From contig JANTQA010000029.1 in NCBI GenBank assembly GCA_027625915.1, positions 9,982,001 through 10,046,000 of the forward strand: a stretch of DNA of 64,000 nucleotides, read 5' to 3'. Origin of the DNA: Anaeramoeba flamelloides (taxonomy: Eukaryota; Metamonada; Anaeramoebidae). Position numbers and translations under genes: made by a program. The notes under the pieces are model-generated. The model was given only the letters and a program-made list of their open reading frames with translations. It made no database searches and was not told where the DNA came from. This document shows, in pieces, positions 48,983 through 60,600 of this stretch; the stretch's first letter is position 1, and every line of letters begins with the position of its first letter.

Positions 48983-49606
48983 TAATAGAATCATTTATAC
49001 GCATTTTTACTTATGCCCTGAACACATTAAACCACTTATTGAAGACGAAAATGAACTATGTGATAAGATTCGTAAATGCCTATGTGGAGATTTGATTGGT
49101 CAGTTCATTGACTTTCAAAATTTTTTGATGAAAAAAGATGAATCTTGTCATTCGCCTTACCTATACTGGACTGGAAAAAAACAAGTTTTTGGAGATTTGT
49201 CCAAACATTTTTTGAACTTGTTAGTTATGGAGCCTACTTCATGTGAAGTTGAAAGAGTCTTTTCACATGTCACTTATATTATGAATCCTCGAAGAAATCG
49301 ATTAAATACTGAAAATCTCGAAGCAGAAGTGATTTTCAATTACAATTCAATTAATTAAAATTTCTTTTTCAATTTTTTTTTCATTTTCTTTACTCATTTC
49401 TTTCTTAAAATAAATTCATCAAGCAAAATAGAAAATTTTAATAAAGTACCTTTTCTACACTTTTTTTTCGTTTTTTTTTTTTTTTTTAGTAACTTTTTGT
49501 GTTAAATTTTCATTTTACACCTAATGCCTGTCTCTGGTTATTTGTTTCACCCGATCAGTTTTTTTCCAATAATTGATATTATGTTAAAGTTAAGTTGTTC
49601 CAAATA

Positions 49607-49806
49607 CAGTCAGTTTCACTTTTAAGACACAAACTTTCAACTAAATTTAAGGCACAAAAAAATATCAAATTAAAGCACAAAATTCAAATTCGAGGAAAAA
49701 TAAATTGTAAAAAAAAAAAAAATTCCAAAATTTGTGCCTTAATTTGAGATTTTTTTTGTACCTTAAATTTCGTAGAAAGATTGTGTCTTAAAAGTGAAAC
49801 TGACTG
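49607..49806. mobile_element. MITE family A, copy 6
   Basis: 200 bp between TA 49605-49606 and TA 49807-49808, with the typical CAGTCAGTTTCACTTTTAAG terminus on both strands. Confidence 0.93.
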
Positions 49807-50004
49807 TATTTATCAATCGTTTCTATAAAATACAATACTCGAACAATTCATTTAGGTAGTTTTGTAAAAAAAATTTTTGATTAAAACCGGTAAAAAACAA
49901 AGAATAAATTTTGAATCAATTCAATTACCACTTTTTGACCAAATAGTAAAAAGGGTTTCTCAAAAAATTTTCTAAACTTGTTATCCTAGAATAGAAATCT
50001 TTTA

Positions 50005-50199
50005 CAGTCAGTTCCACTTTTAAGGCACAAACTTTCAACGAAATTTAAGGCACTAAAAAAATCTCAAATTAAAGCACAAAATTCTCTTTCTAGTAAAAAT
50101 AAATTGTAAAAAAAAATTTGAATTTTGTACCTTAATTTGAGATTTTAATTGTGCCTTAAATTTCGTTGAAAGTTTGTGCCTTAAAAGTGAAACTGACTG
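50005..50199. mobile_element. MITE family A, copy 7
   Basis: 195 bp between TA 50003-50004 and TA 50200-50201. One terminal base change (GTTCCAC for GTTTCAC), shared with copy 3. Confidence 0.93.
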
Positions 50200-50444
50200 T
50201 AATTAATTTGTAAAAATAGAAAAAAAGTTGAGGTTGTTTTTGTTAGAGAAGTTCTTGAATCAGAAAAAAAAACAAATTTGTGTGTTTTAACAACGTAAAA
50301 AAAAATCAAAGTGTGAATAATAAAAATAAAAATTGAATGTATGTGGGATTTTCATTTAAAACGTATATTCAACTCAGAGGAAGTGTTTTCTTACTTTTTT
50401 TAAAGCGGACTGTATTGTTTTTGATTAAAATTGTGTTTTCAATA

Positions 50445-50640
50445 CAGTCAGTTTCACTTTTAAGGCACAAACTTTCAACGAAATTTAAGGCATAATAAAA
50501 ATCTCAAATTAAGGCACAAAATTCAAATTCTAGTAAAATAATTTGTGAAAATTAAAATTCCGAAAAATGTGCTTTAATTTGAGATTTTTTTGTGCCTTAA
50601 ATTCCCTTGAAAGTTTGAGCCTTAAAAGTGAAACTGACTG
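50445..50640. mobile_element. MITE family A, copy 8
   Basis: 196 bp between TA 50443-50444 and TA 50641-50642, typical termini and paired inner arms. Confidence 0.93.
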
Positions 50641-51691
50641 TAGAGTTTTTTACCCATTAGATTTTGAAAATAATAATTTATCATTTTGAAAAAACCACTG
50701 CTAAAGATTAATAGGAATTGTTGTTTCAATTTATAATGTTGAACGCTCAAATCATTTCGAAAAAAAAATGTAATAAAAAAAAAAGAAAAAGAAAAAAATT
50801 ACATTATGAAAATACGTTAAATCCTTAGTTGAGTTCCTATTGAAATAATCGTAAAAATCAAAAATAATTAAAAGGGTGATGTTAACTGTATACAGACAAG
50901 GAAATAAGACTTACTTGATTTAACTAATTTTTTAAAAAAATTGTTAGAAATTTTAAATGTTTTTTATTAAAAAAATAAAGTGGATTTGATAGAGAAGGTA
51001 AAGTGGACATGACAAATATTTCATTATGAGTGATAAAAAATAAAAAATAATAAAATAATTTTCATTAGGAGTAAACAGGAATCGGTCTCGAAAGTAAAAA
51101 TAAAAATAATTTTTGAGGGTCGAAATTTAAACTCTTTTTTACTTCAAAAATAATTGTACTGTGTGAAACTTGCCCTTATTTGACTTTCAAAAGGAAAATA
51201 ATCGATAACTCATAAAAATATTTTCTAAAAATTCCAAACAGGATTTGGCTCTAAGGAAATATAAAAACCCTTATTAAACCCTAAAAACAGGTAAAAAAAA
51301 ATAATGAACAAAAGAGAGCATTTTGAATTTATTTTAAATTTTTAAAAGTCTGAAAATTATAAATATTTGCGAACTTTCTACAACCAAAACTGTTTTTGTG
51401 AAAAATGAAAAGTGGAAAGTTGTTTAAAATACTTGTTTTTGAAAACTTTAATTGTAAAACTTTGGAATTGTCAGTTTTTAAATTGTTATCGTTTAATTCC
51501 TTTCAAAATTAGGAATAATTTCAAAAAAACAAAGTGCGTTGTCTAGTAAAAAAAGTGACCTCAATTTTTGTGCTCTTCTTGTTGTTTACCATTCTTATAA
51601 AATCATTTTTTTTAACAGTATTTTCTGATTATAAATTTAGTATTTATTTACAATTCATTCTGTTTATTCATTCTCAAGACAAACAAGAAAG

Positions 51692-54600
51692 ATGACTATA
51701 AACTATCCAATTCAAGCAAAAGATGAAAATAAAGGAGGAGATACAGAAGAAAAAACAATTTGGTGTGATGTTTGCCTTGAAGAGAATAAAAAGGTTACAG
51801 CTATCTTTTATTGTCAAGATTGTGAAGAAAACCAATGTGAGCGTTGTGATATGATTCACCAGAACAGAAGATTTAGTAAACATCGAAGAACCGATCCTAA
51901 ACCAAGTTTGTGTTATTTCAATTTTCCTTTCTTTTGTTCTTTTTAACTTGATCTTCTTATTTTGAATTCGCAGTCAGATTGAAAAAACCAATTTTGTTAA
52001 TTTAATTGCGATTATTAAAATAACAAAATATTTCAACAACTTTTCAACCTTTTTGAATTTCATAATTCAATTTTTTTAGCTTCTTTTCTATTTTGTCTTT
52101 TAATCCTTCCAAACACAATAATTTTATATTTAGTTTTTTAAGCTTAACTTGTTTTTGTTTGTAATAAAGAACAAAAAATATTTAAATAGGTGTGATGAGG
52201 ATCTTTTTTTTTTTTTAATTTTTCAATCTTCGCAATTTAATTTGATTTAACCAAAAAGACCTGACCAATTAGACAAATAGTCTCAACACAATTTGTTCCA
52301 ATCTCGTCTAAAATGTAAACTCAGGATCTTTCAAATATTCTCCAATTTCAAAAAATCATTTTATGTCATTTTTTAATGAAAAATTCAAAAATTAAGGAGA
52401 TATTTTTTTAGATAACTAAACTCGAACACACTTATTAAGAAAAGTAAAAATGGAATTGAAAAATAACCACGAGATTTTCTAACTGTAAAAATGACGATCA
52501 TTTCAAAACATTTTCAATAAACAACACTAACTTTAATAGATCACATTGTCAATTTCTTTTGTCCCTTGAGATGCAGGAATTGTTCCAATTGCCTTCAGAA
52601 ATCAGAATATAATTCCAACAAAGGGAATTGTTGCTTTCTCTTTGTTTTTTAAGGTTTTGGTTCCTTTGTTTACTTTTTCTCCTTTGTTTTTTTTTTGGTT
52701 CCTTTTGGTACCTTTTGGTTCTTTTTGTTATTGTCTTGGATTGAAGTTCCCAACAACACTTTCTAGGATGGTATTTATTCTTTTGATCTTTTAAACAGAA
52801 TCCCCAGTTACCAAAGACCCTATACATTTATTTTATTTTAGTGTGACAATTTTTTTTGTTTGGATTATTTCTCTGAAAAATTAAATTGTTAGTTTGATCA
52901 ATTGGACTGAGGCTTCGTTGTGGGACAGCTTTGAGGTGTTTTGAATTCAAAGATCTCTTTTGAAAATTAATTTTGTAAAATCAGTCAGTTTTTTGTTAAT
53001 TTAAAAATAAAAAAATAAAATATTAAAAAAAAATAAAAAATGATCTTTCATTTTTTATTTATATAAAAATGTGAATTTTGATTCAGATGAAATTTAATAA
53101 CACCCTATACTTTGTCCAATTTTTAAGTAAAAAATAAACCAACCCAGAAATTAACAAATATATTAAGTGATGTAGAACTGAAAAATATAGCATCATTGTC
53201 CAAACTTTTAGTAAATTTTGGACCTAAACCAGAAAATAACAAACAATAATTCCAAAATTATTGAACATTTTTCTCAATTTTCACCTTTGATATGAAAAGT
53301 TCAAAACTTTCTAAACTATGAAACTACATAAAGAATAAAAATGAATCGAAAATGATTAACAAGGTATCAAGATAATGACATTTTTAAATACGAAGGTATT
53401 TTCTCAAAAAGCTCCTTTTTTCCCAACCTTCTTTTTCATTTTTTGATAACACAGAAATCACAGAAATCACAACATCCAAATTTTGGAAATATATTTTAAT
53501 TTTTTTGCACCTTACATCTCACTTTGAGAAATATTTTTGAAAATTACCAACCACCAAACCATGATAAAAACACATTTAATACTTTGATTTTCAATTTCAA
53601 ACCTAGGGCTTACTAAACATTTAATAAAATGTACAAAAAATTCACAAAAATAAAAATTTTTTTTTTTATAAAATTTAAAAAGAATAACAACCAAGATTAA
53701 AACACATAAAAAATGGTAGTTTTCACTTTTTGGATTTTCAAATTTTAATACGATCAATAATATTGAAAAAATTATCTTCATTAATTTTTAATTTTTTAAT
53801 ATATTTAAGGATATGTGCACAAATAAACGAATTTTTCAATACACAACATAAATATTCTATCTTTTATTTTGGGTTTTTATAATAAGGATAAGCCATCAAC
53901 AGATTAAAATTGGATTTTTAAAATTTTGGGAAAATATTGTTTTTTTTTTGTATTTTTTCGACTTTGAAGCCTCCTTAACCGGATCTTTCCTACCTACCTA
54001 AAAACATATAATTCTTTCATTAGTATTCAATTCCACTGATAAATTAGGAAAATTTTCCGAATTAACCAATTAAAATCACAAGAATTTTAAAAGTAATCTT
54101 TACTTCTCATCATATTTATTCTGTGGTTAATGGATATTTTACACCAGAATAAATTCTAAAAATCCAAAAAAAAAAAAAACATTTCATCCCCAAAAACAAA
54201 ATTATTTTAATATGTAGATAGTACATCCGTTCAATTTGACTTTGGAACCTTTTTTTTTGTAAAAACAAACCGATAATTTGAACAAACCTCAATAAATTTC
54301 TAAAAAAATTTTCAAACTTGTTATAATTTTTCGAAAAATTTCTTCAAATTTTTCAAAAAACTTGGTAAACATTTTCAAAAACTTCTTTCAATTTCCTATA
54401 AACTTTCCTAAAAATTACTCAAAAACTTATTTCAATTTCCGATAAACAGACACAATTTGAGAAACCTTTTAAACTTTCCACTAAAAAAAAAATTTGGAAG
54501 GTAGTATGATATTAAAAACATTTTTTTAACAAAATTTGAAATTTGAAGAAGTTTAAAGGAAAGATAAAAGTTTTATAGGAAATTTTAAATTGTTTGTATA

Positions 54601-57600
54601 GGATGACGAAAAGGTTAAATTTATGATCTTTTGTAACATGTTTCAAGTTTTAATCATACACAAGTCGAGTGTTAAAAATCTGTAAATCATAATCACCCAC
54701 ACCAAAAACAAAGGCGGGGTATTTACATTGTACAATATCAATTCATTATGTGTCACCCATCCTTAATTTGAAGACTAATTAAAATAAAAATTTATAAAGT
54801 TCAAAAAAATTAAAATTATCAATTTAAAATTTAATCATAAGTTAATAATAATAAAGATTTTAATTGTTAACTGTCAATTTAAAATACTTATATATAAGCT
54901 TAATTTCAAAAATAGGGGCAAATTTTTGATTGAAAAAAAATTGTAGTTTCTCATTTAGTGAATACCAAAACTCAACCCAGAAAAATCAGAACTTAAAACT
55001 AAAAAATAACTGTCTAAAACACCCTTTTCTGTTTTAATTATTATTTCTAATAAAAGAATAGAGAAAAGAAACCCATAAAGAAAAAAATAAATCTGACCCT
55101 ATTTTTGAAATGATTTTTCATCTTGTAATTATCCATTTAAGATTCACCATTGCTTCCAAGAACCTTTTGAAACAACTTTCCATCAGAGTTATCAGATTTT
55201 TACTATTTATGCATTTGGTATCAACCCAAACTTTCCTTGATACCTTTTTCAAGATAAAAAGAATCTCAACAAAAGAAAGAAAAAGAAAAAGAAAACGAAA
55301 AGAAAACGAAAACAAAACCAATTTTTTGAATGTACAACAAAGAACTCAAAGATAAAATGAATACGATCACATTCATCACATTGTCTCCAAATGAAAGAGA
55401 AAAGAAGATCTTATTTGATCTTGCTATTTCTTCACTTTTCAAGGAACCATTGTAACTCATTAAAGCAAATTTGGTTGATACTTGTTTTCGAAGCAAACAC
55501 TTCTTGGGTGTTTTACTTTCTTTGAATTTTACAATCCCTTTCTCCAATGCTAATTAATCTCATCTCTTGAATATTAACGGTTTTCAAAAATGTTCTTGTT
55601 CATTCAACATAAAAATAAAAATATGGAATCATTTTGAAAGAAAAATTGCAAAAAAAATGAATTCAACTTTGGGAAATTTTCATTAAAAAGAAGATTGTTT
55701 CTTGATATTAAATATTCAATAATGACTTTTAAAAGATATTGGGTTCAGAATATTTGGTTAACACAACACACATACCAATAATTTAGAAAATACTAATGAT
55801 GACCCTATTTTTGAAATTTAGATTATGTAGGCGAATCTTCACAAAATATCTTTTAAATTTCAATTTTATCATATAAAAAAAATAATTTTTTACCATAAAA
55901 TTTCATAAATCTTTTCAAAATTTAGATTATTCTTCATCCAATATTTTAGAATATATCAGAAAATTATTTTTTCAGTATATTTCAATTATAAAGAAGTTCA
56001 TATCACATTTGAACATTGAAATATAGTTGTTAATACAATTAATGTATTTTAACTACAATTAGAAAGATTTCTCCCTACCCAGTAATATTTCCTTTGAAAA
56101 ATGAAAAAAAATTGAAATTTTTACAATCTACTTGAGGAATCTGAATGAATTATATATATAAGAAAAATTGGAAATATTTAAGGTCTTAAATCTTGATAGT
56201 GAATTTAATTCACTTGAAATTAAAATATATATTTTGGTTAATTTTAATACTTTGATCCAGTACTTTATAAAAAAGAGTCACAAAAAAGTTTTTAAAAATT
56301 TCTCTAGTATAGTTAACTAACTTTTATATTCCTATTTGTTTAATTCTCTTAAAAAAACTTTTTTTTTTTTTTTTTTTTTTTCCATTAAAGAGTGGGTACT
56401 AAAAGTCCACCTGTTTGCCCGAATCCCTAATTTGAATTAGAGATATTGTTGAACCAAGTGAGAGCTGGTCATTTCTCCCAAAAATCGGATCCGCTCCATA
56501 AATTGAGAGGTATTTTGTTCCAATTCCGTTCAGTTTTATAATAGTCAAAAAGATTCAATTCGGTCAAACGATTTCCTCAAAGAATTAGTGGTTCTAAGAA
56601 GCATAAGCCCGATTTTTAATTAAAATTACACCGTGGCGGCTATTTGAAAAAATGGTAAACAATAAGAAATAATGGTTAAGGGAATAGAACCCCGGCCTTC
56701 AGATTGTACACAAAAACTTTTTTTTTTTTTGAATAAACCTTTTTAAAAAGACTTTATTAATGTTGTTCCAAAAATTAAATTAATCAAAAAATTAAAATTA
56801 GAATTTAACCAAGTTTTGTATTTTCTCAATTTGTTTTTTTTTAAAAAATAAAGTAGCTATACATTCCAAAACTACTTTTAAAATTTATAAAAACATTTTA
56901 ATTGAATTTTGGTAATGGAAGTTTATGTTTGTTATAAAAACCATAAGCTGGTTACGACCAATTATAATAAATGTTTTTTTTTTTTGATTTTAAAATAAGA
57001 GAAAATTTTATATTTATATATTATCCAATTTTATAATTAAACTAGTTTTTTTGACATAGACAATACAAATTTTTAAAAAACAAAGTTTGATTAATTATTA
57101 TTTTCAATTTTCAAAAGGCAAAAATTTCAGGTTTTTACCAATTTAAAATTAGTTTGCAAATACAATTTTTAACATTACATAATCTATATTAGTTGATTTT
57201 TCATCTCGAAAACACTTGATGAAAAATAATTGATTGAAAATAAACTTTTTTTCTGTTAAAGAGTAACCAAAAATTTTTTACAAATACCAATTATTTTTAG
57301 ATAATTGAACTTTGAAGAACATATTTGAAATAAATATAACAATACATATCAAATAATAGTTGAGATTCGTATGAAGTAAATCTACTATTTATTACAAAAT
57401 AAATGCAACAATATTTTTATTTATCTTTACTAAAAAAAGATTTTAAAAATTTCAAATTTTTAATTGTGTAAATCAGTTTAAATTATTGATTCCACCTTAT
57501 AGAATGGAGTCTTTTGATTATTTATTTGAATAATTGAAAAGTGATTTTTTTGGAAAGCTAAACGAAAATTTTGATCTTTTTAATTTGCAATTAACAGTAA

Positions 57601-60600
57601 TAAGTCTATATATTTTTCTTCAAAAATCGGAAAATTCAAATTCTTTGAGATTTCATTGAGAAAACCAACAAGGTTGATTTTGATCATCAATTGAAGATCC
57701 AAAAAAAATTCCAAAAGAAATCAAATATTATTCTTCGAGAATTCATTCTCACTCGATTTCAATATCTTTAGAATAATAAGTTTTTTTTACTTTGTGGATA
57801 TAGATCATTTAATAAATTTATATTAGAAAATGAATTAGGTTATATTAAAATTAAAATATCAATAGAAAATTTACAAAAAGAGAAAAAATTGAGTTCAATT
57901 TTAAAAATTTCTGAAATTCATAATTTTTTCTTCTAATATCCATTTAAACACTTTTAACAAGATTAATTCACCTACTACAACTGGGAACTTTTGACTGAAG
58001 ATAGGTTTTATTTTTCATAATATCAAATAAACTGACATATAAGAATACTAAAATAGAAATAAAAAGATTGTAATTTATTATTTCATAAAAATATTATAAT
58101 ATAATTCAACTAAATTGTTTATAGTTGCATTATATTTTCTTCTTTTAAATGAAAAATTTTTTTAGAAACAACTTTAATTCATAAAAATCAACTGATAGAT
58201 TTTATTGTCAAAAAATTATTTTATGGATTTTATTTTCAAAAAATTATTTTCTGATCAAATTGTTTATTGATTAAATAATGAAAAGTATAACTTTATATTT
58301 CAACCCCATTAAATCAAGGAATTAATTCCCATTTAAAACTAATATTCTGATTCTTTTACTTAATTGAGGAGAATAGACCTTCCAAATTCAAGTTATATTT
58401 CTGTAAAGAAATATGATTCATTTAGAATTCAATTTTATTAAATTTCCAGGAATACAGATTTGGGTTAAATAAAATTTGAAATTCATTTCTTGTTAATTAT
58501 TAGTTATTATAAAAAATGAATGGGTTTTACTTTGAAAATATTTATATCCACTATATTTTGAGAGTATTTTATTCAAATGGTATTTTGTAATATTTAAATT
58601 TCTTTCTCAATTGTTGTTCTCTATTCAACAGTAATTTTGATTGATCAGTAATAATAATTTAAATTAAAAATTTAAAAATATTTCAATATAAATTTATTGT
58701 AAAAATAACAAACTTGGAAAATATGAAAAATAATAACTATTTTTCATTGTTTTAATTTGGAAACAATCTCCTTTGTTATGTTACGAGTTTGTGGGAGGAA
58801 AATTGAAAAAATTATGATCTTGTTCGAAGTGATATAAGATGATATTGATGAGTTCTTCGAACGACAATTAAGTTAGTCTTAACACCAGAACAATCTCATT
58901 ATTTTGAGTATGGAAGGAGAACCAAAACGAGGATTTAAAAAAGGAGATTTTTGAACTAATGAAACATTATGAGATTTCATTTATTATTGGAACTAAGGAT
59001 CTAACTCGGAATAATAATATAAAAAAAATTAATAAAAAATAAATTCAAATAATTTGTTATTTTTTAAATGATTTGATGAAGAACATTTTTCTTTAAAGGA
59101 TCATTTTTCATACAACTGAATTATTGAAGAACTTGAATTTGGATTGTAAAAATTGTTTATTTTGTACAAAAAACTTTGTTTAAAACTTGCAGAAACAAAC
59201 TAGATCGCTCCAACTTTTGATTGAGTCTCTATTTCATCTTTTTATTTCCCGTTTATTTTGAAATATCCCAAAAACCTTCAAATATAAAATCATATGCATG
59301 CATCTATTGGTTATTAACAGAGAATGATTTTGAACATTTATATAAAAAAACAACTTGACTTGAAATCGACATGACATTGTAGAAATTATGTTTTTTTTTT
59401 TTTAATTGACATTTGTAATTTTCTAATTTTGACCAAACTTTTGGAATATTTAAAAAATATTCTCTCTTCAATTTTTTCGGAAAAAGAAAAGTACAAATTT
59501 TTTAATATTTTTTTTAAAAAATGATATTAGTTTTTTTTTCTTATAAAAAGAGAAAAACAATGTTTAGATTTTTTGACATTTCAATTTTACTCAAAAGTAT
59601 GGAATTTATTGCATTTACCAAACATTATCTGTAAAATGAAGATTTTTTATTTAAAATTTGACCACTATCATACAAATAATTTGGCTCGAATGAAACCAAA
59701 TTATGCTTTTCAAAATCCTATTATTTGAAACCTATAATCTTTTTTAAAAAGATATTTTTATAACTGTCTTTATTGTTTTGATTTGGAAACAATATCCACG
59801 TTACGTTACGAGTTTGTTCTGGAAGAATAAAAAATTATGATATTGTTCAGGTGATTTCAGATGATATTGATGAGTTCCAAGAAAGTGACGATTAATATCA
59901 TCTTAGCACCAGAACAATCCCATATTTTGAGTTTGGAAGGGGAGAATCAAAACGAGAAAACATAACTGGTGATTGTTGAACAAATGAAACAATTTGAGAT
60001 GCTATTTATTTTTTAACTCGGGATCTAAAACAATAAAAAAACTAATAGAAAAAAATTTAAACCAAAACAACTAATTTGTTATTTTTCAATGGTACTTTGA
60101 AGAAATTTTTCTCATGGGGATCTTTTTTTTCCCAATGGAACGATTGAAAACAATGAAGTTAAATTTTACATTTTCTTACCTCGGTGATAAAACTTGGTTT
60201 AAATTCATCCAGAAACAAGCTAGATCATCAACTTTTCAATGAGTCTCGATCTCCCCTTTTATTTTCATGTTTGTCAGCCAATTCTCGAAAACAATCAAAC
60301 TACAAAATCTGCATGCGTCTCTTGGTGTTCTTAACAGTGCCTAATTTTGAGCCTTACTCTCCAAAATTTCTTAGCTTGACATAGAAAAATAAAATGTTTT
60401 TTTTTTTTTTAATTTCTTCAATTTGTAAATTTCTTTTTTCTGACTTTGAAAATCTTTGATATTAAATGGTTTTTTCTCCTTTTTTCGAAGAAAAAAGAGA
60501 CCAAACGTTTTTAATTTTTTTCAAAATAATATTGATTTCTTTTGAAAAAAACCAAAAATGTAGTTTGATTTTTAGGTAATGTTTTTAAACAAAGAAAGGG

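Larger units (their letters stand above)
47063..49358 (+). pseudogene. hAT-like DNA transposase gene with BED finger, disrupted
   Basis: Start ATG 47063; exon 47063-47245 encodes a Lys/Arg-rich N-terminus; an 88-base intron (GTAAAA...CAATAG) follows; exon 2 runs from 47334 to TAA 49356-49358. Exon 2 encodes a BED-type zinc finger (CRKCGVIICG, later MKRHL and TSKH), then the RNase-H-like core with a first Asp in RFCLMMDETTG, a second in NFVTDGARV, and the CAAHLLHL motif. The hAT C-terminal dimerisation region reads MEPTSCEVERVFSHVTYIMN with R-x2-RL-x-TENL-x-AE. Two 198-bp MITEs (47445-47642 and 48786-48982) sit inside exon 2; removing each with one TA leaves the frame open on both sides. One in-frame TAG (47702-47704) lies in the BED finger between the two His. 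The gene is therefore dead as it stands, but only recently. Terminal repeats and 8-bp duplications of the whole element were not found. Confidence 0.85.
49359..51691. other. interval with three more family A MITEs
   Basis: 2.3 kb between the transposase stop and the B-box start. Apart from the three MITE copies it is AT-rich and contains no coding frame that can be supported. Confidence 0.6.

Noticed and set aside
51071-51100. CATTAGGAGTAAACAGGA resembles the start of PAS exon 2 (CCATTAGGAGTAAAACAGGA).
   Set aside because: The frame closes into AT-rich sequence within a few codons without PAS residues; probably coincidence.
56655-56720. Possible tRNA on the minus strand because of a T-arm-like GGGGTTCTATTCC.
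   Set aside because: No anticodon arm or acceptor stem could be paired at the right distances.
60184-60384. A 66-codon plus-strand frame.
   Set aside because: It lies in an H-family repeat and is not open in the other copies.
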